Shown: positions 36,320 through 44,890 of the stretch, one piece after another
Position numbering within the stretch: the stretch's first letter is position 1
Layout: each line of letters begins with the position of its first letter
Origin: Eubacterium sp. OM08-24
Lineage (GTDB): Bacteria > Bacillota > Clostridia > Oscillospirales > Acutalibacteraceae
NCBI RefSeq assembly: GCF_003438075.1
Contig: NZ_QSTA01000004.1
Coordinates: forward strand, 81,537 to 145,536
DNA length: 64,000 nt
Direction: 5' to 3'
Program-made: the position numbers and the translations under genes
The notes under the pieces: model-generated
Databases searched by the model: none
What the model was told of the DNA's origin: nothing
The model's input: the letters and a program-made list of their open reading frames with translations, nothing else

Positions 36320-36841
36320 ATGTCACAGAATCCTGTAATTACTATTGAAATGGAGAACGGCTCTGTAATTAAAGCCGAGCTTTATCCTGAAATTGCACCA
36401 AACACAGTAAATAACTTTTTAAGCCTTGTAAATAAAGGCTTTTATGACGGACTTACTTTTCACAGAGTAATTTACGGCTTTATGATTCAGGGCGGTTGTC
36501 CTGACGGAACAGGTATGGGCGGCCCTGGTTACAGCATTAAGGGCGAATTTGCTATCAATGGTTTTGAAAATAACCTCAAGCACACAGAGGGTGTTCTCTC
36601 TATGGCTCGCTCAATGATGCCGAACTCAGCAGGCTCACAGTTCTTTATCATGCACAAGAATGCGCCTCACCTTGACGGTCAGTATGCCGCTTTCGGTAAG
36701 GTAATTGATGGTATGGATGTTGTAAACAAGATTGCTGAGTGCGACACAGACTTTGCAGACAAGCCGCTTGACGCTCAGATTATGAAAAAGGTTACAGCCG
36801 ATACCTTTGGCGTTGAGTATCCCGAACCTGAAAAGTGTTAA
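36320..36841 (+). CDS. cyclophilin-type peptidyl-prolyl cis-trans isomerase (cytoplasmic)
   Basis: 173 aa, no signal peptide. IAPNTVNNFLSLVNKGFYDGL, FHRVIYGFMIQGG, SAGSQFFIMHKNAPHLDGQYAAFG and GMDVVNKIA complete the cyclophilin core, with the catalytic Arg in FHRV. ATG 36320 is preferred over 36302 because AAAGGA lies between them. A second cyclophilin is the lipoprotein at 2947. It precedes galE by about 30 nt. Confidence 0.94.
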   Translation: MSQNPVITIEMENGSVIKAELYPEIAPNTVNNFLSLVNKGFYDGLTFHRVIYGFMIQGGCPDGTGMGGPGYSIKGEFAINGFENNLKHTEGVLSMARSMMPNSAGSQFFIMHKNAPHLDGQYAAFGKVIDGMDVVNKIAECDTDFADKPLDAQIMKKVTADTFGVEYPEPEKC

Positions 36842-36873
36842 TTAAAGTTATATAATGTAGAAAGGTGATTATT

Positions 36874-37884
36874 ATGAATGTTTTGCTTACAGGCGGCGCA
36901 GGCTACATTGGTACACATACCTGCATTGAACTTATAAACGCAGGTCATACAGTAGTTGTTGCCGATAATTTTTCAAACAGCTCTCCAAAGGCTATTGAAA
37001 GAGTTGAGGAGATTACAGGTAAAAAAATTCCGCTTTATAATATTGATGTTTGTGATGTCGAGGCACTCGACAAGCTCTTTGCCGAAAATAAAATTGACGC
37101 TGTAATTCATTTTGCAGGATTAAAGGCAGTAGGCGAGAGCTGCGAGATTCCTGTTGCTTATTACAGAAATAACCTTGATTCTACACTTGCTTTGCTCGAG
37201 GTTATGAAGAAATATTCGGTAGCAAACTTTGTTTTCAGCTCATCTGCTACTGTATACGGTATTCCCGAGAGAGTTCCGCTCGTGGAAACAATGCCGACTG
37301 GCTGCACTAACCCATACGGTTGGACAAAACTTATGAATGAGCAGATTCTTACCGATGCAGCTAAGGCTGACAACAATCTTTCGGTTGTACTTTTAAGATA
37401 TTTCAATCCTATCGGCGCTCACGAAAGTGGCAGAATAGGTGAGAACCCTAACGGTATTCCAAACAACCTTATGCCATATATTACTCAGGTTGCGGCAGGC
37501 AGACTTAAAAGACTCGGCGTGTTTGGCAATGATTATCCTACTCATGACGGCACAGGCGTAAGAGATTATATCCATGTGGTAGATCTTGCAAAGGGTCATG
37601 TAAAGGCTATTGATTATGCCGAAAAGCATAAGGGCACAGAAATCTTTAACCTCGGCACAGGCACAGGTTACAGCGTTCTTGATATTGTAAAGGCTTTCAG
37701 CAAGGTAAATAATATTGAAATTCCTTATGATATAAAGCCGAGAAGAGCGGGCGATATTGCAGAATGTTATGCCGATCCGACAAAAGCATATGAAATTCTC
37801 GGTTGGAAAGCCGAAAAGACCCTTGAAGATATGTGCCGTGACTCATGGAACTGGCAATCTCATAATATAAATGGGTACGAATGA
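36874..37884 (+). CDS. galE: UDP-glucose 4-epimerase
   Basis: 336 aa extended SDR. VLLTGGAGYIGTHTCIEL Rossmann loop, VIHFAGLKAVGES, FSSSATVYG (Ser), catalytic Y-x3-K in NPYGWTKLMNEQ, and RYFNPIGAHESG. Interconverts UDP-glucose and UDP-galactose for surface glycans or galactose use. ATG 36874 follows AAAGGTG. Probably co-transcribed with the cyclophilin. Confidence 0.95.
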   Translation: MNVLLTGGAGYIGTHTCIELINAGHTVVVADNFSNSSPKAIERVEEITGKKIPLYNIDVCDVEALDKLFAENKIDAVIHFAGLKAVGESCEIPVAYYRNNLDSTLALLEVMKKYSVANFVFSSSATVYGIPERVPLVETMPTGCTNPYGWTKLMNEQILTDAAKADNNLSVVLLRYFNPIGAHESGRIGENPNGIPNNLMPYITQVAAGRLKRLGVFGNDYPTHDGTGVRDYIHVVDLAKGHVKAIDYAEKHKGTEIFNLGTGTGYSVLDIVKAFSKVNNIEIPYDIKPRRAGDIAECYADPTKAYEILGWKAEKTLEDMCRDSWNWQSHNINGYE

Positions 37885-37944
37885 CCGAAAAAACAATCTT
37901 GTTTTTGTGCAATCAAACAAAATAACACGAATTTATAAAAATTG

Positions 37945-37996
37945 CTCTCCAAAATGTCAAAATCAATTGACTTTTGGGGAGTTTGTATTATATAAT
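37945..37996 (+). promoter_or_regulatory. promoter of the large surface-protein gene with overlapping inverted repeat
   Basis: TTGACT (37967-37972), 18-nt spacer, TATAAT (37991-37996). An imperfect inverted repeat, arms 37945-37960 (CTCTCCAAAATGTCAA) and 37967-37981 (TTGACTTTTGGGGAG), overlaps the -35 element; one base is inserted and one mismatched. It is placed as an operator would be. Confidence 0.6.
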
Positions 37997-38040
37997 ATAA
38001 AAGCTTATAGAAGCATTACTATTAAAGGAGGAAAAAAGAA

Positions 38041-41000
38041 ATGTTCAAAAAAGCATTAAGCCTTGTCGTTTCTCTTATGCTTATGGTAACTTCATTGTCA
38101 TTTGCAGCAATTTCAGTTTCTGCTGCAGATACAACATATGTAGTTGCCGGCGCAGAAGAACTTTGCGGCGTTTTATGGAAGGGTACTCCAGAAGAAGCTC
38201 CTGCAAATGTTATGACAGACAATGGCGACGGTACTTACACAAAAGTATTTACCAATGTTCAGCCGGCATCAGGTCTTACACTTAAGGTTGTAGAAAATGG
38301 TGCTGACGGTTCACAGAACTGGATTGGCGACGCAACAGGCAATAACATTACATTTAATGTAACTGCTGCAAGTGATGTAACAGTAAAATTTGATTCTTCT
38401 ACTAAAGAAATCACTGTTACAGGCGACGGCGTTCAGTTTGTAACAAATCTCGATATCGACAGCATCAATGCTGTTGGTAACGGCGACCCTGATGATGAAG
38501 CTTGGTTAAACGGTGCAGCTTGGGATCCTACAGCTAACCCTATGACAGAAGTTTCAGACAAAGTTTATGAGATTACATTCAAGAATGTAACTAAGTTCGA
38601 CAACTATCAGGTTAAGTTCGCAGCTAACGGCAAGTGGACTGACAGTTGGGGCGCTGCAGCGGAAAACTTCACACCTGAATCAGGCGTAGAGTTTGACGCA
38701 GCATATAACGGAGAGAACCTTACCGTTAATGTTCCTTATGAATTTGCTGATGTAACACTCAAGCTCGACCTCACAAACTTTGATTATGCTACAAAGTTAG
38801 GTGCTAAGGCTACTGTAACAGTAACAGACACATCAACTCAGGTTGAAACAACAGAGGCTGATACAACAGTTGAGCCAACTACTGCTGCTCCTGCTACACA
38901 GCCAACAGCTGCTGCTCAGAAAGCACCTCTTACAGTAAATGCTACTTCAAATGTTTTCTCAACTGCAAAGGCTGAGTATAACAGCGAAACAAATCAGGTT
39001 ACTGTAAGCTACTACCTCGACACAGATTATGACCTTGTAAACCTTGAATGGTACTTCACATTTGACAGCGAAGTATTTACTGTAAACAACAAGAATAATC
39101 TTGATTCAACAGGTAAGAAACTCGGCATTATGCCACAGATTACAAGCGGTTATGTAATCAACACAAGTATACCCGGCAAGGTAAACGCTAACGCATCTGA
39201 CCTTGGTCTTTACACAATTAATAAAGACATTCCTTTCGCAAAGATCGTATTGGATGTAAAAGGTACTCCTGAGAATGTTGAAACAACAGTAAACATGAAT
39301 GTAAGAGTTCTCACAAAGGGTGAAATGGACTTTGATACAATGAGAGTTGATCCTGATTCAATGGTATCATATGTTTGCGATTACATCATTCATGATGCAT
39401 CTTACATCAAAGCAGCTACAACAAAGCTCACAGAGTCAACATTTGTTCCATCAACAGAGTCAACAGAAGCTCCTGAAACAACAGTAGCTCCTGAGACAAC
39501 AGTTCCTGAAACAACTGCAGCTCCAGAGACAACAGTTCCTGAAACAACAGCTGCACCTGAAACAACAGTTCCAGAGACAACAGCTGCACCAGAGACAACA
39601 GTTCCTGAAACAACTGTAGCTCCAGAAACAACAGTTCCAGAGACAACTGAGGCTCCTGAAACAACAGTAGCTGCAACTACAGAAGAAGCTCCTGCTGGTG
39701 CTCTTAATGTAAATGCTACTTCTAACTTATTCCCTGCATCATCTAAGGTTGTTGCAGGTGACGAAGAGTATGTAACAGTAACTTATTACTTTGAGTCAGA
39801 GAAGAATGTTCTTAACGCAGACTTCAACCTTACTTATGACCCAACAATGCTCGCTCTTGACAGTGTTATGACTCCTTACACAAACGGTGTAGTAGTAAAC
39901 TCTGCAACAGCAGGCAAGGTTTATGGCAATATGTCAAGCCTTAATCTTTACAACTTCAACCAGAAGACACCATTTGTTTCAGTTGTATTCAAGAGACTTG
40001 GTCTTGGCGAAACAGATGTAAACCTCACAGTTGATAACCTTACACTCTCACTTGCAAACGCTGAAGGTGTAACAGATGAAGCCCAGGAAGAGGGCCTTGT
40101 AAGAGATGGCGTTCTTGCTGAAACATCAACAAAATATTCAGTTGAAACTGAAATTCAGGCAGGTAAAGTTACACCTGTTGTTCCAACAACAGCTGAACCA
40201 ACAACAGCTCCTGCTCCTGCAGGTTCAACATATGTAGTAGCAGGTTCAGAAGAACTTTGCGGTGTTTTATGGAAGGGCAGCCCGGAAGAAGCTCCTGAAA
40301 ATGTTATGACAGCTAACGGCGACGGTACATACACAAAGGTATTTACCAATGTTCAGATTGCTGATTCACTTCAGCTTAAGGTTGTAGAAAATACAGCTGA
40401 TGGCGGTCAGAATTGGATCGGTGATAACGGAGACAACAATATAACCTTTAATGTTGTTGCCGCTTGTGATGTAACAGTTACATATGACAGCAATACAGGC
40501 AAAATCACTGTTTCAGGTGACGGTGTTCAGATCGTTTCTGATATTGAAATCAAAAGCATGCATGCTGTTGGTAACGGTGACCCTGATGATGAATCATGGT
40601 TAAACGGTGCAGCTTGGGATCCAACAGCTAATGAGATGGAGCAGGTTGCAGATAAGGTTTATGAGATTACATATCACAATGTACCTAAGTTTGACAACTA
40701 CCAGGTTAAGTTCGCAGCTAACGGCAAATGGGCTGACAGCTGGGGCGGTGCAGAAGAGAACTTCTCACCTGTATCAGGCGTTGCATTTGACGCTACATAC
40801 AATGGTCAGAACCTCACTGTAAATGTACCATATGAGCTTGCTGATGTAACACTCAGAATTGACCTTTCAAACTTCAACTATGCTACAAAGCTCGGCGCAG
40901 TTGCTACAGTAACTGTAACAGAAGCTTCTCAAGTACCAACAACAGCTCCTGAAACAACAGTTCCAGAAACAACAGTACCTGAGACAACAGTACCTGAGAC

Positions 41001-41283
41001 AACAGTTCCAGGCACAACAGCTCCAGAGACAACTGTACCTGAAACAACAGTTCCAGGCACAACAGTTGAGCAGGACACAACAGTAGCTCCTGCAACAGGC
41101 GCAACATCAGCAACAGGTTCAACAGTTAAGCCTGGTACAGCTGATACAGCTAACAAGGGTAATAATACAACTAATAACAACGGTACAGTTAAGACAGGTA
41201 ATGCATCTATGGCAGTAGCTATCCTCCTTGTACTTGTATCTGCTACTGGTGTAATTTACTTTACCCGCAAGAAGATTAAATAA
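38041..41283 (+). CDS. wall-anchored X25-like / cohesin-like surface protein (candidate starch-binding scaffoldin)
   Basis: 1080 aa; strong RBS AAAGGAGG. Signal peptide 1-29. Module pair A (about 31-130 and 138-262), Thr/Pro linker, cohesin-like 1 (about 299-462), PETTV/PETTAA-repeat linker (about 470-550), cohesin-like 2 (about 553-700; FNLTYDPTMLALDS), module pair A' (about 729-828 and 835-960), second Thr/Pro linker, VKTGN sorting-type motif, hydrophobic helix and RKKIK tail. Pair modules (EELCG-x-LWKG; WLNGAAWDPTAN, YQVKFAANGKW-x-DSWG) resemble X25/CBM-like starch-binding modules of Ruminococcus amylosomes. Likely displayed on the wall to bind starch and dockerin-bearing proteins; both binding roles are inference. 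Confidence 0.85.
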   Translation: MFKKALSLVVSLMLMVTSLSFAAISVSAADTTYVVAGAEELCGVLWKGTPEEAPANVMTDNGDGTYTKVFTNVQPASGLTLKVVENGADGSQNWIGDATGNNITFNVTAASDVTVKFDSSTKEITVTGDGVQFVTNLDIDSINAVGNGDPDDEAWLNGAAWDPTANPMTEVSDKVYEITFKNVTKFDNYQVKFAANGKWTDSWGAAAENFTPESGVEFDAAYNGENLTVNVPYEFADVTLKLDLTNFDYATKLGAKATVTVTDTSTQVETTEADTTVEPTTAAPATQPTAAAQKAPLTVNATSNVFSTAKAEYNSETNQVTVSYYLDTDYDLVNLEWYFTFDSEVFTVNNKNNLDSTGKKLGIMPQITSGYVINTSIPGKVNANASDLGLYTINKDIPFAKIVLDVKGTPENVETTVNMNVRVLTKGEMDFDTMRVDPDSMVSYVCDYIIHDASYIKAATTKLTESTFVPSTESTEAPETTVAPETTVPETTAAPETTVPETTAAPETTVPETTAAPETTVPETTVAPETTVPETTEAPETTVAATTEEAPAGALNVNATSNLFPASSKVVAGDEEYVTVTYYFESEKNVLNADFNLTYDPTMLALDSVMTPYTNGVVVNSATAGKVYGNMSSLNLYNFNQKTPFVSVVFKRLGLGETDVNLTVDNLTLSLANAEGVTDEAQEEGLVRDGVLAETSTKYSVETEIQAGKVTPVVPTTAEPTTAPAPAGSTYVVAGSEELCGVLWKGSPEEAPENVMTANGDGTYTKVFTNVQIADSLQLKVVENTADGGQNWIGDNGDNNITFNVVAACDVTVTYDSNTGKITVSGDGVQIVSDIEIKSMHAVGNGDPDDESWLNGAAWDPTANEMEQVADKVYEITYHNVPKFDNYQVKFAANGKWADSWGGAEENFSPVSGVAFDATYNGQNLTVNVPYELADVTLRIDLSNFNYATKLGAVATVTVTEASQVPTTAPETTVPETTVPETTVPETTVPGTTAPETTVPETTVPGTTVEQDTTVAPATGATSATGSTVKPGTADTANKGNNTTNNNGTVKTGNASMAVAILLVLVSATGVIYFTRKKIK
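38131..38830 (+). repeat. X25-like module pair, copy 1 of internal duplication
   Basis: Encodes residues about 31-262. The same two-module unit recurs at 40225-40922 with most residues identical, including WLNGAAWDPTAN and YQVKFAANGKW, so the unit was duplicated within the gene. Confidence 0.85.
39473..39680 (+). repeat. Thr/Pro/Glu linker repeats
   Basis: Tandem degenerate units encoding PETTVPETTAA/VA. The DNA uses almost only ACA for Thr and CCT/CCA for Pro. Such linkers separate modules in wall-bound glycan-binding proteins and are prone to copy-number slippage. Similar tracts occur at 40945-41090, 43860-43930 and 44485-44640. Confidence 0.85.
40225..40922 (+). repeat. X25-like module pair, copy 2 of internal duplication
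   Basis: Encodes residues about 729-960 and parallels 38131-38830. Differences are mostly conservative (for example TFKNVTKF versus TYHNVPKF). Confidence 0.85.
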
Positions 41284-41316
41284 TCTTTTATAAGCAATAA
41301 ATAAAACATAGTTTTT

Positions 41317-41345
41317 CGCCCTCCGTTAATTCGGAGGGCGTTTTT
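41317..41345 (+). terminator. intrinsic terminator after the large surface-protein gene
   Basis: Perfect 9-bp stem CGCCCTCCG (41317-41325) / CGGAGGGCG (41332-41340), loop TTAATT, then TTTTT. Confidence 0.92.
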
Positions 41346-41439
41346 GCGTTTAAATTAAAATTTTGAAAATTAAGGTTCTTTACCAAAAGTTGCGTTAAAT
41401 AGTGTTTAGCGAACAAAGTTTAGTTAAATAAATATAAAA

Positions 41440-41950
41440 TTTAGGTCAACCCTTTTTAAAGGGTTGCGGGTTTGGGCAGAGCCCATTAAACAGTAAAAAT
41501 GAACTTATTTTCAATAAAAAATAAACGGTTGAATTTATTATAGAATAACTAAACTTTAGATTAATCAAGACTTTAGTGGAAAACAAAAGTAAAGACTAAT
41601 GGGTGGCAGAAAGTAAGAAAGTTGCACTTGAGCAATCTTAGAGAAAAGGTACTCTAAAGGATACAAAAGTTTGCGTGTGTGGGTAATTTGCCCTTGGAAA
41701 GAGGCAAATTAGTCGTTTTAGTAGCGCAGCTTTTTCCTATGTTGCTGTCGCATTTTAGGCTATCACCATTATGTTCAGCCCCGAACGGCAAGTCGTTTGG
41801 CTATCAGAATTTGAAATAGCATAAAGCATTTGTGGGCATTGCCTACAACCTTTGAAAAGGTTGAGTAAACTTTTAACTTTGGGACGAAAAGTTTGGCTTT
41901 TGCCGTACTTTGTTGCCCGACAAAAAATAATCTGATAAAACATAATTCCT
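41440..41950. other. hairpin-rich noncoding element (possible structured RNA or dispersed repeat)
   Basis: No convincing ORF on either strand. Several inverted repeats occur in series: CAACCCTTT/AAAGGGTTG (41447-41466), TTAGAG/CTCTAA (41638-41657), AATTTGCC/GGCAAATT (41685-41710), GTGGGC/GCCTAC (about 41832-41846), CAACCTT/AAGGTTG (41846-41863), AAACTTTT/AAAAGTTT (41867-41894). Its GC content is higher than the AT-rich flanks. The right end recurs in diverged form at 1978-2035. It could be a dispersed intergenic repeat, an IS or MITE remnant, or a large noncoding RNA. I recognise no named family. Confidence 0.5.
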
Positions 41951-42065
41951 GAAAATGATTAAAAATTGAAATTGAGAATGTACTATTTAAAAATAAAGTC
42001 TAAAATTTTTGCAAATCAATAAGAAAAAATCACATAAAATTCAGATTAAAAAATGTATTAGTTCA

Positions 42066-42094
42066 TTGAAATTTTGTTAATAATATTATATAAT
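42066..42094 (+). promoter_or_regulatory. sigma-A promoter
   Basis: TTGAAA (42066-42071), 17-nt spacer, TATAAT (42089-42094), 30 nt upstream of the ATG at 42124. Confidence 0.75.
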
Positions 42095-42123
42095 AGAAAT
42101 ACTATGATTAAGGATTTGATTTT

Positions 42124-42963
42124 ATGTTGAAAAAAATTAAAACTGCTATTGCTTACTGCTCTGCAATGCTCATGATTGTTGCCGCAACTATGAGCGCAAA
42201 TGCTGCCAATGAAGTCACAATTAATGATTCGGCTAATGTTGCGGTCGGCGATACTTTTACATACTCTATGTTCATTTCAGATGCACAGAGCGGAATAATG
42301 GGTATGCAGGCATATGTTTTTTATGATACAGATTACCTTGAAATTGATACATCATCAATTAGCTTTGAAACTCTCAACGGCGTAATTTACAACGGAAACC
42401 TTGACGGATATATGACTTTTAATTTTTCTGATATAAATAATTATGCTGACTTTTCATCAAGATCTCAACTCGTATCAATGAATTTTAAAGTTAAAAAAGC
42501 CGGCAATACTAATGTAAGATATTTTATCAAGGAAATGTATGACAGCAATATGGTAACTCTTTCTGCCTATACTATAACCTATGATATAGTTTATAATGAA
42601 AAAACTATTGTGTCCGACCAAATTCCTGTTGTTGAGGATTCAGAGAAATATATCAATCACTACCAAGGCAATTTCATAAATTACCTTGACGGCAAGGGCG
42701 ATGATAATACAAATGAGAAGAACGACCACAAGGCGGTAATAGGAGAAAAAACTACTATGGTTCCGCAAAATAATCAAAATGACAATCAGTACACAGATGT
42801 TACTCAAAACGGTTCGGGCTCATCGGTTACAACAATTGTAATCGTTTGCGGCTGCGTTCTGCTTGCGGCGGCTATTGCAGGAGTAATGTATTTCAGAAAT
42901 AAAGAAAACAAGAAAAATGAGGTAAATACTGATAGTGATAATATTGACAATGATATGCCGTAA
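42124..42963 (+). CDS. membrane-anchored cohesin-like domain protein
   Basis: 279 aa. Signal peptide about 1-27 (ends SANAAN). Domain about 29-160 (VAVGDTFTYSMFISDAQ, GMQAYVFYDTDYLEID, VSMNFKVKKAGNTNVRY) has the jelly-roll strand pattern of cohesins: an early D-x-F/V-x-V strand, F/Y-Y-D-x-x-x-L-E, and a late V-x-F-K-V-K strand. A polar Asn/Gln-rich linker, one transmembrane helix (about 235-257) and a charged cytoplasmic tail follow, with no LPxTG-like motif, so it is membrane- rather than wall-anchored. Dockerin binding is possible but unproven. Own promoter; no RBS stronger than AAGGA. Confidence 0.72.
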   Translation: MLKKIKTAIAYCSAMLMIVAATMSANAANEVTINDSANVAVGDTFTYSMFISDAQSGIMGMQAYVFYDTDYLEIDTSSISFETLNGVIYNGNLDGYMTFNFSDINNYADFSSRSQLVSMNFKVKKAGNTNVRYFIKEMYDSNMVTLSAYTITYDIVYNEKTIVSDQIPVVEDSEKYINHYQGNFINYLDGKGDDNTNEKNDHKAVIGEKTTMVPQNNQNDNQYTDVTQNGSGSSVTTIVIVCGCVLLAAAIAGVMYFRNKENKKNEVNTDSDNIDNDMP

Positions 42964-43085
42964 TGTGACGGCTTGGTTTATATAATTATCCTTGGTTTAA
43001 AAAATATTTAAAAAATGTTTAAAAAATGTAACCAAATTTTGTTAATTATTACACCCCTTAATCGACCTCTTTTTTCTAAAAAGCC

Positions 43086-43114
43086 TTGATTTTTTGAGCA
43101 AATTATTATATAAT
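43086..43114 (+). promoter_or_regulatory. sigma-A promoter
   Basis: TTGATT (43086-43091), 17-nt spacer, TATAAT (43109-43114), followed by an ATAGGAGGA ribosome-binding site ahead of 43164. Confidence 0.75.
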
Positions 43115-43163
43115 TGTCATACCGAGTATATCGGAAACATATTTTTATAGGAGGAAATTTCTA

Positions 43164-44834
43164 ATGTCCAAGAAGATCATTAGTCTTATGTTGGCTATGG
43201 CTCTTTCTGCTTCAATGGTAGCAGTTGCAGCAGTTAGCGTTTCAGCTGACACAGACAGCGATGGTAACTATGTTCCTTCAGAGGGAACTGAAACATATAG
43301 ATATTATTTCTATATGCCACAGAGATGGGAAAACGAGTTCACAACAACAACAGGTGCATACTGGTGGGAAGGTACAGATTATTGCGAAACATGGCAGGAT
43401 ATGTATAAGGTTAAAGAAACTGAGAACGAAAACATTTTCTGTATTGATGTTCCAAAGGATGTTCCTAAGCTAATCTTCAACAACTATGTTGACGGCGGTG
43501 CAGACCCAGAGGCTCCTCAGTACACAAAGGCTGCTCAGACATCAGATGTTACATGTGTAGACGATGATGGTGAAGATGCTTGGGGTTACTGGCCTAAAAC
43601 TGAAGAAGACGATCCTAGTAACGCGCTTTATCCGGAAGGTATCAGAAATTTTGATAACATGATTTATGTTATCGATGAAAACAGAATCGAAGAGAACCCA
43701 CTCAACCAGAAGCTTACATGCCGTGGTCAATGGTACTACTACTATGGTAACGGCGAATATGGTTACACACCTGTAAAGGGTGACGGCGCTGTTTACAACA
43801 CAGAGTATATGTCATTTGAGCAGGCACTTGCTGATAAGGAAGCTGGCGTTAAGCCATCAGTTCCTGAAACAACAGTTGCTCCTGAGACAACAGTTGCTCC
43901 TGAAACAACAACAGAGGCTACAACAGCTCCTGCTCCTGTTTCAAAGCCTGCTCTTACAGTTTACGCTACATCAAACGTATTCCCAGAGGCTAAGGCTGTG
44001 TATGATAACTCAACAAAGCAGGTTACAGTTACTTACTACCTCGGTACAGACAGAGATCTTGTAAACCTTGAGTGGTACTTAACATTTGATAACACTGTTC
44101 TTGAGTACAAGACCGCTAACAACCTTGATTCATCAGGCAGAAAGCTCAACATTATGCCTCAGATCACACCAGCAGGCGGCGATGTATTCAATACAGATCT
44201 CCCAGGTAAGATAAATTCTAACGCTTCTAGCCTTTCACTTTATCCGATTGATTCAACAAAGCCTTTCGTACAGGTTACATTCGATGTAATCGGCGAGCCT
44301 GAGAATGTTGAAACAACAATCAACCTCAATGTAAGAGTTCTTACAACAGGCGCACTTGATCCTGACAAAATGAGCCTTGATCCTAATTCTATGAACTCAT
44401 TTGTAGTTGACTTCACAATTAAGGATCCAGCTCCACTTACATTCACAAACACAACTCTTACAGAGTCAACATATGTTGAGCCAACAGCTCCGGAAACAAC
44501 AGCTGCTCCTGTAACAACAGCTCCAGAAACAACAGTTCCTGGAACAACAGCTGCTCCTGTAACAACACCTGGTACAACAGCTGCTCAGGAAACAACAGTT
44601 GCTCCAGCTCCTGGTGCTGCTGAGACAACAGTTGCTCCTGCAACAGGCGCTACATCAGCAACAGGTTCAACAGTTAAGCCTGGCACAGCTGATACAGCTA
44701 ATAAGGGTAACACAACTAACAACAATAACGGCACAGTTAAGACTGGTGACGCTACACTCGCAGTTGTAATCCTTACTCTCCTTGTTTCTGCTACCGGCGT
44801 TATGTTCGTTATTCGCAAGAGAGAGATTCTTTAA
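43164..44834 (+). CDS. wall-anchored protein with aromatic-rich N-terminal module and cohesin-like module
   Basis: 556 aa; RBS AGGAGG. Signal peptide about 1-28. Module about 44-230 is rich in Trp/Tyr (YRYYFYMPQRWENEF, GAYWWEGTDYCETW, LIFNNYVDGG, RGQWYYYYGNGEYG), the pattern of surface carbohydrate-binding modules (CBM25/26-like in feel, not a firm assignment). Thr/Pro linker, then a cohesin-like module about 260-425 clearly homologous to cohesin-like 1 of the 1080-aa protein (shared VNLEWY, LDS-G-KL, IMPQIT, PENVETT). A second linker, then VKTGD, a hydrophobic helix and RKREIL. Expected on the cell wall, possibly with the 1080-aa protein. Substrate unproven. Confidence 0.8.
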   Translation: MSKKIISLMLAMALSASMVAVAAVSVSADTDSDGNYVPSEGTETYRYYFYMPQRWENEFTTTTGAYWWEGTDYCETWQDMYKVKETENENIFCIDVPKDVPKLIFNNYVDGGADPEAPQYTKAAQTSDVTCVDDDGEDAWGYWPKTEEDDPSNALYPEGIRNFDNMIYVIDENRIEENPLNQKLTCRGQWYYYYGNGEYGYTPVKGDGAVYNTEYMSFEQALADKEAGVKPSVPETTVAPETTVAPETTTEATTAPAPVSKPALTVYATSNVFPEAKAVYDNSTKQVTVTYYLGTDRDLVNLEWYLTFDNTVLEYKTANNLDSSGRKLNIMPQITPAGGDVFNTDLPGKINSNASSLSLYPIDSTKPFVQVTFDVIGEPENVETTINLNVRVLTTGALDPDKMSLDPNSMNSFVVDFTIKDPAPLTFTNTTLTESTYVEPTAPETTAAPVTTAPETTVPGTTAAPVTTPGTTAAQETTVAPAPGAAETTVAPATGATSATGSTVKPGTADTANKGNTTNNNNGTVKTGDATLAVVILTLLVSATGVMFVIRKREIL

Positions 44835-44861
44835 TCTTAATTAGCAATAATTAGATTTCTT

Positions 44862-44890
44862 TGGGCTGGCCTTTTGGTCAGCCCATTTTG
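44862..44890 (+). terminator. intrinsic terminator after the third surface-protein gene
   Basis: Stem TGGGCTGGCC (44862-44871) / GGTCAGCCCA (44876-44885), loop TTTT, then TTTTG. Confidence 0.85.

Noticed and set aside
39428..39676. Leu/Gln-rich minus-strand frame across the PETT linker
   Set aside because: It is the antisense shadow of the ACA/CCT-biased linker repeats; no RBS and no independent homology. The same holds for 40904-41180 and 44458-44818.
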